Below are positions 1 to 8,853 of a DNA stretch of 39,443 bases, one piece after another. The notes under the pieces were generated by a model that was given only the letters and a program-made list of their open reading frames with translations, was not told the DNA's origin and searched no databases. Numbering within the stretch: the stretch's first letter is position 1; the number at the start of each line of letters is the position of its first letter. The translations under genes and the position numbers were made by a program. The stretch spans positions 1-39,443 of the IMG/VR virus record IMGVR_UViG_3300034101_001891. One strand, 5' to 3'. This DNA comes from a virus.

Positions 1-1
1 G

Positions 2-487
2 TACACTATAAGCGTAACTGGATTAAATCAAAATACTGTTGCAGGAACATATGCTACTGTAAACCAAACTACAGGTGTTGCTGCACCATTCTTCCCTCCA
101 TTCTTCCCTCCATTCTTTGCTCCTACACCATTCTTCCCTCCATTCTTCCCTCCATTCTTTGCTCCTACCCCATTCTTCCCACCGTTCTTCCCACCGTTCT
201 TCCCACCGTTCTTCCCACCGTTCTTCGGAGCTGTAACACCAACAATTTCTGGTCTTTCAGTTAGTGGATCAGGAAGGTTTGGCAGAGTTCTAAGCTGGAG
301 TTCTACTAATCAGGCTACATATTCTATTTCAACTTCTCCTAGCACAGCTCTTAATGGAGCAACTGGTTTCACTGCTACATCTAGAACATTTAGTGGATTA
401 GCAGCTTCAACAACTTATAATGTTACGGTCACTGTTTTCTCATCTGGAGGAGCCTCAGCATCTGCCTCAACAAGCTTTAATACATAG
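2..487 (+). CDS. Pro/Phe-repeat protein with C-terminal FN3-like domain (5' end outside window)
   Basis: The reading frame is open from the first bases to the TAG at 485-487, so only the C-terminal 161 residues are seen. Residues 29-75 of this fragment are a tandem array of PFFPPFF units interrupted twice by an APT spacer. After the array comes a beta-type domain of about 85 residues with a conserved Trp (VLSWSS) and a YNVTVTVFSSGGASA strand, as in fibronectin type III domains. FN3 domains are common in tail fibres and virion surface proteins of phages, so a tail or surface role is the best inference. The missing N-terminus prevents a firmer call. The gene is followed by a promoter at 525-533. 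Confidence 0.6.
   Translation, partial: YTISVTGLNQNTVAGTYATVNQTTGVAAPFFPPFFPPFFAPTPFFPPFFPPFFAPTPFFPPFFPPFFPPFFPPFFGAVTPTISGLSVSGSGRFGRVLSWSSTNQATYSISTSPSTALNGATGFTATSRTFSGLAASTTYNVTVTVFSSGGASASASTSFNT
86..226 (+). repeat. Tandem Pro-Phe-Phe coding repeat
   Basis: About 47 codons encode repeated (P)PFF units. The first two blocks end in an FFAPT spacer and use CCT/CCA proline codons, while the third block uses CCA/CCG throughout. The codon difference between blocks suggests the array grew by duplication of short blocks at different times. It is a coding repeat, not a CRISPR array. Confidence 0.85.
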
Positions 488-524
488 CTGATGACCATAT
501 AAATGGGTATATGATAAATCAATA

Positions 525-533
525 TGATATACT
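525..533 (+). promoter_or_regulatory. Extended -10 promoter
   Basis: The sequence TGATATACT is an extended -10 element (TGn plus TATACT) in the gap after the FN3-like gene. Transcription would start near 540, upstream of the AAGGAG ribosome site at 551-556 that serves the gene at 562. I see no good -35 box. Confidence 0.5.
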
Positions 534-561
534 TAATAGGTACTACCAATAAGGAGCAAGA

Positions 562-777
562 ATGGCATACACATTAACAAAACAAGAAAAGATTGATATA
601 ATTAATCAACATCTTAAAAACTTAGAGTATTCTAAGTATAATTCTGAAATTTCTTTGGTTGAAGAATCAGCTGCAATTGAACCGCAGCCAATTTTAATTG
701 ATGAGATAAATAGCCAAATAGACAATATTAATGCAAAAACATCTGCACTGTTGTCAGAAATAGAATCTTTAGGATAA
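562..777 (+). CDS. Small helical protein, paralogue A
   Basis: This is a 71-residue acidic, mostly helical protein of unknown function. A strong AAGGAG site lies 5 nt before the ATG. It aligns without difficulty to the next gene: both share a core of the form QHLKN(L/I)-x-YS-x-YN followed by SL-x-x-E and a C-terminal heptad-like helix ending in E(L/I)xSL. The pair therefore arose by tandem duplication. The heptad pattern suggests a coiled coil and probably oligomerisation. The position just after an FN3-like surface protein would fit a tail or baseplate accessory role, but nothing in the sequence proves that. Confidence 0.75.
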   Translation: MAYTLTKQEKIDIINQHLKNLEYSKYNSEISLVEESAAIEPQPILIDEINSQIDNINAKTSALLSEIESLG

Positions 778-785
778 TATAATAA

Positions 786-998
786 ATGTCAGATCTCACT
801 AATGAAGAAAAATCTGTAATTGTTTTGCAACATTTAAAAAATATTGCATACTCAGAATACAATGCTGTTCTATCTTTAGCACAAGAACAAGCTGTATCGG
901 ATCCTAATCAAAAAAATATACAAACATTAACTGATCAATTATCAGATATACTTGCTCAAAAGCAGGTACTTCAAGAAGAGCTAGATTCTTTATCATAA
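786..998 (+). CDS. Small helical protein, paralogue B
   Basis: This is a 70-residue protein homologous to the preceding gene over its whole length (shared QHLKN, YS-x-YN and SL-x-x-E positions). It starts 8 nt after the upstream stop with only a weak AGG ribosome site, so it is probably expressed by translational coupling. The C-terminal 30 residues form a likely coiled coil rich in Gln and Leu. The function is unknown. Confidence 0.75.
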   Translation: MSDLTNEEKSVIVLQHLKNIAYSEYNAVLSLAQEQAVSDPNQKNIQTLTDQLSDILAQKQVLQEELDSLS

Positions 999-1017
999 AC
1001 AAAAAGGGGTGAAACAA

Positions 1018-1203
1018 ATGGACAACAAAGCAGATCTTGTAATCATGGCATTACAGCAACGTATTGGTGAGCTTGTATCAAATTATGAAACACAGGTTGC
1101 AATACTTAGAGCTGAAATTACTCAATCTGTACAAGAACAAGAAGAAAAAGAAAAGGCAGCAGAAGAATATTCTAAAAGCCTTAAAGAAAAAATTTCTAAG
1201 TAG
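1018..1203 (+). CDS. Small coiled-coil protein
   Basis: A 61-residue, highly charged, probably fully helical protein. I place the start at the ATG at 1018 because AAAAGGGG lies 8-9 nt upstream; the in-frame GTG at 1009 overlaps that ribosome site. The sequence is a regular amphipathic helix rich in Glu, Lys and Gln, with a Glu/Lys run near residues 40-48. Its job is unknown. It follows the two helical paralogues on the same strand. Confidence 0.65.
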   Translation: MDNKADLVIMALQQRIGELVSNYETQVAILRAEITQSVQEQEEKEKAAEEYSKSLKEKISK

Positions 1204-1212
1204 TATAGCGGA

Positions 1213-1404
1213 ATGTTGAAATGTAATAGATGCACTGGGCGAGTATTTGTAGATAGGCAGTATACAACTGCTGAACATATAGAGACAGCCTGCATAACAT
1301 GTGGAAATAGAAAATTTTATCACCCACCTTCAGCAACAAAAGAGGGACGATGGATACTTCAAAAGGAAAAATCCAGAGCCAAGCATACAATAACGAACCT
1401 GTAA
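1213..1404 (+). CDS. Small zinc-ribbon protein
   Basis: This 63-residue protein has two Cys-x-x-Cys knuckles, CNRC at residues 4-7 and CITC at 27-30, separated by about 20 residues. The arrangement is that of a one-metal zinc ribbon. It is preceded by a very weak ribosome site. Its last 55 nt overlap the next gene in another frame, where a good ribosome site sits inside this gene. It may bind DNA or RNA or serve as a protein adaptor; the sequence does not discriminate. Confidence 0.6.
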   Translation: MLKCNRCTGRVFVDRQYTTAEHIETACITCGNRKFYHPPSATKEGRWILQKEKSRAKHTITNL

Positions 1405-1892
1405 TAAAAGGTAAGGTTAAGGTATGGTTTATTAATGGAGATCTTGTAAAGGTCTACCATAGCTCACGTTCTACTGGAATGGTAACGTTTTACAATATAA
1501 CTAAAGATCGTTTAGAGACATGCTTACTTGCTGACTTTAAAAAAAGTCGTGAGCGTGCATATAGTGTAGCAGAAACTGCAAAGCTTGTCAATAGACACAG
1601 AAAATATATTCCAAGTTTAATTAAACGAGGAGTCATTCCTCCACCAATTGGTGCATCACTTAATGGTGAAAGATCTTTTAAAGTAAGAGCTTATTATTCA
1701 GAATCACATGTAAGAGAGATACGTGCTATACTTGCAAGTATACATATTGGACAACCAAGAAAAGACAAATTAATAACGAATAACATGACTCCTACAAGCC
1801 AAGAGTTGACACGGCGAATGGGAGACGGTATACTTACATATACGAGAACAGAAGATGGACGATTTATTCCAGTGTGGAATGAGTCTATATAA
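1350..1892 (+). CDS. HTH DNA-binding protein (MerR/excisionase-like helix-turn-helix)
   Basis: A 180-residue protein with AGAGGGA just before its ATG. The N-terminal 60 residues are beta-rich. Residues near 66-90 read YSVAETAKLVNRHRKYIPSL, the pattern of a MerR or excisionase-type helix-turn-helix that begins with a tyrosine and a conserved AxxL. It is followed by a basic, arm-like region. The likely role is sequence-specific DNA binding, as a regulator or recombination accessory factor. It sits directly upstream of the replication genes. Its 5' end overlaps the zinc-ribbon gene by 55 nt. Confidence 0.65.
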   Translation: MDTSKGKIQSQAYNNEPVIKGKVKVWFINGDLVKVYHSSRSTGMVTFYNITKDRLETCLLADFKKSRERAYSVAETAKLVNRHRKYIPSLIKRGVIPPPIGASLNGERSFKVRAYYSESHVREIRAILASIHIGQPRKDKLITNNMTPTSQELTRRMGDGILTYTRTEDGRFIPVWNESI

Positions 1893-1911
1893 TTTAGAAA
1901 TGGGTGGGGTA

Positions 1912-2139
1912 ATGGAAAATAGCAATTACGTAGTAACAAACGAACCAACAAAGGTAAATGTAACATTAGGATATACGCTTAATCTTGGTAACTTTCAGTC
2001 ACTAAGACTTGATCTAGGAGTTGTAGATAGCAAGCGTGATGGAGAAACTACAAACGAAGCTTTTGAACGTGTTTATAAGTTTGTAGAAGATAAGCTAACT
2101 GAAAAGATTAACGAAGCAAAGTCTGAAATTAACGAGTAA
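1912..2139 (+). CDS. Hypothetical phage protein
   Basis: The ATG at 1912 is preceded by GGGTGGGGT, and an upstream in-frame ATG at 1855 is a worse choice because it lies inside the previous gene. The protein has 75 residues: a beta-rich N-terminal half (LGYTLNLGNF, LRLDLGVV) and a helical C-terminal half (AFERVYKFVEDKL). Its stop overlaps the next ATG (TAATG), which makes translational coupling likely. I do not recognise the family by name. Its place next to helicase and primase genes suggests a replication accessory role. Confidence 0.6.
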   Translation: MENSNYVVTNEPTKVNVTLGYTLNLGNFQSLRLDLGVVDSKRDGETTNEAFERVYKFVEDKLTEKINEAKSEINE

Positions 2140-2447
2140 TGGCTGAACGCAAAGACCGTATGGCTTTGCTTAGTAGATACTCAAAATTGCATACAGCAAA
2201 GTACGAGCAAAAGCCATCCTTAAATTTAAATGTTGAACAGTGGGCAGCAGACGGACTCATTGAGTCATATGGTATGTCACAGTGTTATGACTTATTAGAA
2301 TACTACTTCTCTGTTGCACAGGAAGCAAGCTGGAACTATTTTGCATATAACGCAGAAAAGATTCTTAATGGTAAACTAGATGTAGAGCAAGATCTAAAAG
2401 AAAGACAAGAGCGCAGGGCTAAAGCAAAGGAGTGGCTAAGTGAATAA
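2139..2447 (+). CDS. Small protein upstream of helicase, possible helicase loader
   Basis: A 102-residue helical protein rich in Tyr, Glu and Lys (for example YDLLEYYFSVAQEASWNYF). It begins within the stop codon of the previous gene and overlaps the helicase start by 8 nt. Phages with a DnaB-type helicase often carry a small loader or helicase-assembly protein directly upstream, and the position fits. No motif confirms the role, so this is inference from context. Confidence 0.5.
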   Translation: MAERKDRMALLSRYSKLHTAKYEQKPSLNLNVEQWAADGLIESYGMSQCYDLLEYYFSVAQEASWNYFAYNAEKILNGKLDVEQDLKERQERRAKAKEWLSE

Positions 2448-3663
2448 TACGGAAGCTAAAGTAATTTCAGCGGTATTACAAGACAAGCAACTTCATGTAC
2501 TTCTACAAGCTAACGTAGAGACATTGCTTAGAACACACAACGATGTCTGGAACTTCATTCGCCTGTATGCTGAAAATAATGGAACAGTCCCACCATCATC
2601 TTTAGTTGTAGAAAAGTTTAGAGACTTTGAGATCCTTAAGGATGTTGGTGCAACAAAGCACCATCTGGAAGAACTACAGTCTGAGTACTTAAATGATAGC
2701 TTAAAAGATATTTTACGATCTGCTGCAACAGAAGTTCAGGGTGGGCAAGGTGTCCAAGCACTTGAAGATCTAATTGCCAAGACATCAACACTAAAGAAAA
2801 ATACATCTTCTATTCGTGATATTGATGCAACAGATATTGATTCTGCTATTGCATACTTTGAAAATGTTAAAGAGCAGCAGGCACTTGGAGTTCGTGGGAT
2901 TAAGACTGGACTTCCAGGATTTGATAACTACCTACCTTCTGGAATTATGCCAGGACAGCTAGGAGTCTTTTTAGCATACCCTGGTATAGGAAAGTCATGG
3001 ATGGCCCTATACTTCGCTGTACAGGCCTGGAAACAGGGTAAGACACCCCTTATTATCTCCCTTGAGATGAGCGAGACAGAAGTTCGTAATCGTGTATTTA
3101 CAATCATGGGTGAAGGACTTTGGTCACATCGTAAATTATCAAATGGTGAAATTGAACTTGACATGATGAAGAAGTGGCATGCAGATAGAATTGATGGTCG
3201 TCCACCATTTCATATTATTTCAAACGACTCTGGTGGAGAAGTAACACCTTCTGTAATTCGTGGAAAGCTAGATCAGTATAAGCCAGACTTTGTTGTAGTT
3301 GACTACCTTCAGTTGATGAGCCCAAATCAAAAGGCTGACAACGAAACGGTAAAGATGAAAAACCTTTCTCGTGAGCTTAAGCTTATGGCTATTAGTGAAG
3401 AAGTGCCTATCATAGCTATCTCATCTGCCACACCTGATGATGTAAAGGATATGTCTACTGTTCCTACGCTTGCACAAACAGCATGGTCAAGACAGATTGC
3501 TTATGATGCTGACTGGGTGATGGCTTTAGGTCGTGCTAGCAATAGCGATATCATTGAGTGTGCTTTTAGAAAGAACCGTAATGGTTTTATGGGAGACTTC
3601 TTAGTGCAGTGTGATTTTGATAAGGGCTACTATCGCTACAAGGATTTTGAAGATGGCAAGTAA
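2440..3663 (+). CDS. DnaB-like replicative DNA helicase
   Basis: A 407-residue protein starting with GTG, with AAAGGAG about 8 nt upstream. The N-terminal 120 residues are helical like the DnaB primase-interaction domain. The RecA-fold ATPase core follows: Walker A PGIGKS at 181-186, the sensor-like SLEMS near 207-211, and Walker B VVVDYLQLM near 285-293 with Asp288. These are the hallmarks of family-4 (DnaB/T7 gp4-type) hexameric helicases that unwind DNA at the phage fork. The A-box lacks the first glycine of GxxGxGKS (it reads AYPGIGKS), a tolerated change. The downstream primase overlaps by 11 nt, as expected for partners. Confidence 0.92.
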   Translation: MNNTEAKVISAVLQDKQLHVLLQANVETLLRTHNDVWNFIRLYAENNGTVPPSSLVVEKFRDFEILKDVGATKHHLEELQSEYLNDSLKDILRSAATEVQGGQGVQALEDLIAKTSTLKKNTSSIRDIDATDIDSAIAYFENVKEQQALGVRGIKTGLPGFDNYLPSGIMPGQLGVFLAYPGIGKSWMALYFAVQAWKQGKTPLIISLEMSETEVRNRVFTIMGEGLWSHRKLSNGEIELDMMKKWHADRIDGRPPFHIISNDSGGEVTPSVIRGKLDQYKPDFVVVDYLQLMSPNQKADNETVKMKNLSRELKLMAISEEVPIIAISSATPDDVKDMSTVPTLAQTAWSRQIAYDADWVMALGRASNSDIIECAFRKNRNGFMGDFLVQCDFDKGYYRYKDFEDGK

Positions 3664-4579
3664 AGATATTTACACAGAAGAACAAATTCGTCGTGTTCTC
3701 AATGGTGCAGGTTTAGATATTGAAGCTGAGTTTGGTAACGACTTCATAATCTATTGCCCATATCATAATAATACCAGAACACCTGCTGGAGAAGTAGCAA
3801 AAGATAGTGGTTTGTTTTTCTGCTTTGGATGTCAGGTAACAAAGAATCTTGTTGAGCTAATTATGTTTACTTCTAATAGATCATATTTTGAAGCGGTACG
3901 ATATATCAAAGGCAAAGAGCAGCAGTCTGATATACAAAACATAGTAGACAAAGCATTATATGCAGCACCTGATTTTGTTCAGTACGACGAGCTTTTGATT
4001 AAGAGATTAAATAAGCAAGCACTTGATACACCAAGGGCTATGAATTACTTTAATGGTCGTAGGATTAATAAAGATTCAGTTATTAAGTTTGATTTAGGAT
4101 ACTCTGAAAAGCAAGGATCTGTAACAATTCCAATTCACTCTCCTGATGGAATGTGTCTTGGATTTGTCGCTAGAACTATTGAAGGAAAAGATTTTAAGAA
4201 CACTCTGGGTCTTCCAAAAAGTAAGGTAATGTTTAACTTACATAGAGTAAAGAGTTCTAGTATAGTTTATGTAGTGGAGTCATCATTTGATGCTATCCGC
4301 TTAGACCAAGTAGGTTTTCCAGCAGTTGCAACGCTGGGTGCTAATGTGTCTGTATCTCAGATCAGACTATTAGAGAAGTACTTCAATAATGTTGTACTCA
4401 TTGCAGATAATGACGAGGCTGGTAGCATTATGAAAGATAAGCTAGTTGAAAAGCTAGGTCATCTTGTAACTGTTATTAGTCTAGATAAAAAATATAAAGA
4501 CATAGGAGACATGGAGGATGATGAAATTAAAAAGCTGGAGTTCCAGTTTGACAATTCAATCATGTCTATGCTAAAATAG
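3653..4579 (+). CDS. DnaG-type DNA primase
   Basis: The ATG at 3653 gives 308 residues. An N-terminal zinc-binding module has Cys35, His38, Cys57 and Cys60 (CPYH and CFGC), matching the CHC2 zinc finger of bacterial primases. A Toprim domain follows with the catalytic Glu209 (VVES) and Asp252/Asp254 (LIADNDEAG). The region around GSVTIPIHSPDG is the usual RNAP-basic subdomain core. At about half the length of host DnaG, it lacks the C-terminal helicase-binding domain. It makes RNA primers at the replication fork together with the overlapping helicase gene. Confidence 0.92.
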   Translation: MASKDIYTEEQIRRVLNGAGLDIEAEFGNDFIIYCPYHNNTRTPAGEVAKDSGLFFCFGCQVTKNLVELIMFTSNRSYFEAVRYIKGKEQQSDIQNIVDKALYAAPDFVQYDELLIKRLNKQALDTPRAMNYFNGRRINKDSVIKFDLGYSEKQGSVTIPIHSPDGMCLGFVARTIEGKDFKNTLGLPKSKVMFNLHRVKSSSIVYVVESSFDAIRLDQVGFPAVATLGANVSVSQIRLLEKYFNNVVLIADNDEAGSIMKDKLVEKLGHLVTVISLDKKYKDIGDMEDDEIKKLEFQFDNSIMSMLK

Positions 4580-4607
4580 AAAAAACAATAAACAAGGAGA
4601 AATAAAA

Positions 4608-5264
4608 ATGGCAATTGTAAAAGGACTAAAAAACATTAACGCATTAGTAGATAAGCCAAAGTTTGAAGGCACAGGTGCAAAGGTTCGTTGGTTTAAGATC
4701 GCTGATGGTCAAGCAGTAAAGATTCGCTTTATTGAAGAGCTTGATGAGGATTCAGCAAACTATAACGTAGATCGTGGATTGGCTCTTGTAGTATCAGAGC
4801 ACACAAACCCAAAGGACTACAAGCGTAAGGCTGTAGACACAATGGAATCAGAAGGACGTGACTGGGCAGAAGAAATGCATCGCAAGGATCCAAAGGCTGG
4901 ATGGCGTGCTCGTCTTCGTTTCTACTGCAACGTTCTTGTAGATGATGGCATTGAGACTCCATATGTTGCAATTTGGAACATGGGAGTTAGCAAGCAATCT
5001 GCATTTAATACTATTCGTGAGTATGCACTTGAAACAGGTAGCATCTCAAATCTTACTTGGAAGGTAAAGCGTAACGGTCAAGGTACTGAGACAAGCTATA
5101 CTCTTATTCCAAGTGGACCAGATTCTGCACCATTTGATTGGGCAGGAATTGAACCTTATCCATTGGAGAAGGCTCTTAACAAGGTTCCATACGCAGAACA
5201 AGAAGCCTTTTATCTAGGCTTTGATACTCCTTCATCTTCATCATCAGCAAACATTGACTGGTAA
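4608..5264 (+). CDS. Single-stranded DNA-binding-like protein
   Basis: A 218-residue protein with a good AAGGAG site. The N-terminal part (VRWFKIADGQAVKIRFIEEL) and the central beta-rich segment resemble the core of phage ssDNA-binding proteins that sit between primase and polymerase. The C-terminus is a serine-rich flexible tail ending in an Asp-Trp, like the acidic-aromatic tails that SSBs use to recruit partners. The Cys-type zinc ribbon found in T4 gp32-like SSBs is absent. The call rests on tail shape and gene order as much as on sequence, so homology should be tested by profile search. Confidence 0.6.
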   Translation: MAIVKGLKNINALVDKPKFEGTGAKVRWFKIADGQAVKIRFIEELDEDSANYNVDRGLALVVSEHTNPKDYKRKAVDTMESEGRDWAEEMHRKDPKAGWRARLRFYCNVLVDDGIETPYVAIWNMGVSKQSAFNTIREYALETGSISNLTWKVKRNGQGTETSYTLIPSGPDSAPFDWAGIEPYPLEKALNKVPYAEQEAFYLGFDTPSSSSSANIDW

Positions 5265-5267
5265 TAG

Positions 5268-8200
5268 ATGAACTACGTTGGCTTACATGTCCATACACAC
5301 TACTCCTTAATGGATGGTGTTGCTACTCCAGAAGAATACGTGAACCGTGCAGTTGAGTTAGGAATGACAGCAATTGCCATTACTGACCACGGTACTTTAT
5401 CTGGGCATAGGGAACTGCACCGTATTGCAAAAGCAAATGGAATTAAGCCAATACTTGGTGTAGAAGGCTATATGACGACAAGTATGGCAGATAAGAGAGC
5501 AAAGGCAGATCGTCTTGATCCTCTTGACCAAAACTATCATCATATAGTCCTTCTCGCTAAGAACCAACAAGGCTTAGAAAATCTTAATAAGATTAATGAA
5601 CTTGCTTGGACAGATGGTTTCTTTAGCAAGCCAAGATTTGATTTTGAAACATTGGCAAAGTATAAGGAAGGAATCATTGTTACATCTGCATGCCTTAGTG
5701 GATGGATAGCAAAGGCTGTTGAGCTAGGTGAACTTGCAACAGCAAAGAAACACATACAGTGGTTTAAAAAAGAATTTGGTGACGATTACTATATTGAGGT
5801 AATGCCACATAATCCACCAGAAGTTAATAAAGGAATTATTGAGCTTGCTGATGCAGCAAAGGTTAAGATTGTTGTAACACCAGACTGTCATCACTCTGAC
5901 ACAAGTCAAAAAGAAGTTCAGGAACTGATGCTTCTTCTTAATACTCATGCTAAGTTACAGAAAGATGTTACATACGAAAAGTCAAAGAAGCATGAATCCT
6001 TTATGGATCGCCTTGATTATTTGTATGGTGCAGATCGTATGATGAGTTTTAATAAGTTTGATATACATCTTCTTTCATATGATGAAATGAAGGATGCAAT
6101 GTTAAAGCAAGGCATTGATCGTGAAGACATGTTTGCATCAACAAATGAAATTGCTGATAAAGTAGAGGGCTATGATATTAAAGAACATCTAGACCTTCTT
6201 CCAGTTCAGTACAAGAAGCCTATGGATGAGCTTAAGAAGCTTGCACTTGAAGGTCTTAAGGAAAGAAAGTTAGACAAGAGTGAAGAATATCTTGCACGTC
6301 TTGATGAAGAGTTAAAAATTATTGGTGAGAAAAACTTTGGTCCATACTTTCTAGTTGTTCGTAACATGCTTAACTGGGCAAAGAGCGAAGGCATCATGGT
6401 GGGCCCAGGTCGTGGCTCTGCTGCAGGTTCTTTGTTGTGTTACGCACTTGGCATTACAGACATTGATCCGATTAAGCATGGCTTATTGTTCTTCCGTTTT
6501 ATCAATCCAGACCGTAACGACTTCCCTGATATTGATTCAGATATTCAAGATACTCGTCGTGATGAGGTAAAGGACTACCTAGTTCGTCAGTACCGTCACG
6601 TTGCATCTATTGCTACCTTCTTACAGTTTAAAGATAAGGGTGTTGTGCGGGATGTTGCACGGTGCTTAAACATTCCTTTACCAGATGTTAATAAGGTACT
6701 TAAGGTTGTTGATACATGGGATGACTTCTGTACTTCAAAAAATACTTATTGGTTTAGAGAAAAGTATCCAGAGGTAGAGCGCTATGGAGACCAACTTCGT
6801 GGAAGAATTCGTGGTACTGGAATTCACGCAGCAGGAGTTGTAACAAGCAAAGACCCAATCTTTAGATATGCACCATTAGAAACACGATCAGTTACTGGAC
6901 AAGATGAACGGATTCCAGTAGTAGCGGTAGACATGGGCGAAGCAGAAAACATTGGTCTGATTAAAATTGATGCACTTGGACTAAAGACTTTAAGCGTTCT
7001 CAAGGATTGCATTGATATTATTAAGGAACGTGAAGGCACAAAGATTGATCTATTAAAGATTGATATGGACGATGCAAACGTATATACAATGCTATCTGAT
7101 GGATACACAAAGGGTGTGTTTCAATGTGAAGCAGCACCATATACAAATCTTCTAGTTAAGATGCGTGTTAAGAATCTAGCTGAGCTTGCAGCATCAAATG
7201 CCCTTGTTCGTCCTGGTGCTATGAATACTATTGGTAAATCCTATATTGCTCGTAAGCATGGTCGTGAGAACATTGACTACAAGCACCAAGTTATGAAATC
7301 ATTTACGGAGGAAACATATGGCTGTATTCTTTACCAGGAACAAGTTATGCAAGCATGCGTACAGCTTGGCGGTATGTCCATGTCGGAAGCAGATAAAGTT
7401 AGAAAGATCATTGGAAAGAAAAAGGATGCTAAAGAGTTTGATGTCTTCAAGGATCAGTTTGTTAAGGGCGCTTCGCAATATCTTTCGCCAAATGATGCGC
7501 TAGACCTATGGCATGACTTTGAGGCTCACGCAGGGTACTCATTCAATAAGTCTCACGCAGTAGCATATTCAACACTCTCATACTGGACAGCATGGTTAAA
7601 ATATTACTATCCTCTTGAGTTTATGTTTGCATTGCTAAAGAATGAGAAGGACAAGAGCGGAAGAACAGAATATCTTATTGAGGCAAAGCGCATGGGAATC
7701 TCTGTTAAGCTTCCTCATATTAATGATTCAGATATTGACTTTAAGATTGAGGGCAAAGGTATCAGGTTTGGTCTTACTGGCATTAAGTACATATCTGATA
7801 AGATAGCCGAAAGGTATATTGCAAGTCGTCCATTTGCTTCATACAAAGAGGTAGAAGAATTTACTTTTACAAAAGGTAATGGAGTAAATAGTCGTGCTTT
7901 ACAAGCAATGAAATGTGTAGGCGCACTTACATTCCCAGACAATCCAATAAATATGGAAGAAGTTAAAGAGAACTTGTATGAGTACCTAAATCTTCCTGAG
8001 TTTAACACATCTATTCCACAGCATTACTATGCTTACATTAATGATGTTGAAGAATATGAGGAAACTGGATCGTTTGTATTATTGGGTATGGTAAAATCAA
8101 TTAAGCGAGGAACAGGGTGGTCAAGAGTTGAAGTTTTGGACAAGACTGGCAGTGTTGGTATATTTGATGAAGAGTCTACGTCTATTGAGACTGGTCGTAC

Positions 8201-8543
8201 TTATCTTATTCTTGCAAGTGACAATAGGATTGTATCTTCAGTACCTGCTGACGAGATAAAAGGATCTAAGAGTTCCTTGGTAAAGTTTTTAAACTATAAG
8301 ATGCTTCCGTATAAAGATGGTGAGCACTTTGTAGTTTCATTTAAGCCAAGAGTAACTAAAGCTGGAAAGAAGATGGCATCTTTAGTAGTGGCAGATGCAG
8401 GAAGAGAGATGCACTCAATCGTTGTGTTTCCAATGCAGTTTGCAAAAGCGTACATGAAGATTGAAGAAGGAAATGTATATAGGTTTGATTTTGGAAAAAC
8501 AAAGGATGGAACAATTACAATGAATGAGGTAGAAAATGTTTGA
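5268..8543 (+). CDS. dnaE: DNA polymerase III alpha subunit (DnaE type)
   Basis: This 1091-residue protein has the full C-family polymerase order. A PHP domain opens it (HVHTHYSLMDG at 7-17 and TDHGT near 39-43). The palm follows, with GPGRGSAAGS and the catalytic PDIDSD motif (Asp421, Asp423), and later IKIDALGLKTL carrying the third aspartate. Helix-hairpin-helix and C-terminal OB domains follow (FVLLGMVKSIKRG). The length is slightly below host DnaE (about 1160). It replicates the phage genome. The ATG follows the previous stop after 3 nt with no strong ribosome site, so it is probably coupled. Its 3' end overlaps the MazG-like gene by 8 nt. Confidence 0.95.
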   Translation: MNYVGLHVHTHYSLMDGVATPEEYVNRAVELGMTAIAITDHGTLSGHRELHRIAKANGIKPILGVEGYMTTSMADKRAKADRLDPLDQNYHHIVLLAKNQQGLENLNKINELAWTDGFFSKPRFDFETLAKYKEGIIVTSACLSGWIAKAVELGELATAKKHIQWFKKEFGDDYYIEVMPHNPPEVNKGIIELADAAKVKIVVTPDCHHSDTSQKEVQELMLLLNTHAKLQKDVTYEKSKKHESFMDRLDYLYGADRMMSFNKFDIHLLSYDEMKDAMLKQGIDREDMFASTNEIADKVEGYDIKEHLDLLPVQYKKPMDELKKLALEGLKERKLDKSEEYLARLDEELKIIGEKNFGPYFLVVRNMLNWAKSEGIMVGPGRGSAAGSLLCYALGITDIDPIKHGLLFFRFINPDRNDFPDIDSDIQDTRRDEVKDYLVRQYRHVASIATFLQFKDKGVVRDVARCLNIPLPDVNKVLKVVDTWDDFCTSKNTYWFREKYPEVERYGDQLRGRIRGTGIHAAGVVTSKDPIFRYAPLETRSVTGQDERIPVVAVDMGEAENIGLIKIDALGLKTLSVLKDCIDIIKEREGTKIDLLKIDMDDANVYTMLSDGYTKGVFQCEAAPYTNLLVKMRVKNLAELAASNALVRPGAMNTIGKSYIARKHGRENIDYKHQVMKSFTEETYGCILYQEQVMQACVQLGGMSMSEADKVRKIIGKKKDAKEFDVFKDQFVKGASQYLSPNDALDLWHDFEAHAGYSFNKSHAVAYSTLSYWTAWLKYYYPLEFMFALLKNEKDKSGRTEYLIEAKRMGISVKLPHINDSDIDFKIEGKGIRFGLTGIKYISDKIAERYIASRPFASYKEVEEFTFTKGNGVNSRALQAMKCVGALTFPDNPINMEEVKENLYEYLNLPEFNTSIPQHYYAYINDVEEYEETGSFVLLGMVKSIKRGTGWSRVEVLDKTGSVGIFDEESTSIETGRTYLILASDNRIVSSVPADEIKGSKSSLVKFLNYKMLPYKDGEHFVVSFKPRVTKAGKKMASLVVADAGREMHSIVVFPMQFAKAYMKIEEGNVYRFDFGKTKDGTITMNEVENV

Positions 8544-8853
8544 TAATCTAGCAGAACAAATTCATGCAAATGCAGTAGCAAAAGGATTTTGGGATCGCCC
8601 AGCAGATGAAATCTTTGTAACAAAACAAATGATGATGATAGTCTCTGAGGTTGTTGAGGCAATGGAAGCATTGAGAAAAGAAATGGACCCAGACCAAATG
8701 TCAGATGAGTTTGCAGATATTATCATTCGTACCTTAGACTTGTATGCAGGTATGGTAAAGGCAGGGTATATGACAAAATCTTTAGACTCTGCAATCAAAC
8801 AAAAGATGGATAAGAACTCTGATAGACCAAAGAAGCATGGGGTAAGATTCTAA
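8536..8853 (+). CDS. MazG-like nucleotide pyrophosphohydrolase
   Basis: A 105-residue all-alpha protein. The motif SEVVEAMEALRKE followed by DEFADIIIRTLDL carries the ExxE...ExxD arrangement of MazG/dUTPase-like NTP pyrophosphohydrolases (Mg-binding Glu and Asp residues). Members hydrolyse NTPs or dNTPs to monophosphates, and in phages are thought to adjust nucleotide pools or (p)ppGpp. It lies between polymerase and recA with overlaps on both sides, consistent with a nucleotide-metabolism role during replication. Confidence 0.8.
   Translation: MFDNLAEQIHANAVAKGFWDRPADEIFVTKQMMMIVSEVVEAMEALRKEMDPDQMSDEFADIIIRTLDLYAGMVKAGYMTKSLDSAIKQKMDKNSDRPKKHGVRF

Noticed and set aside
86-226. Direct repeats that might suggest a CRISPR array
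   Set aside because: The repeats are in frame, of variable short length and without unique spacers, so they are coding repeats.
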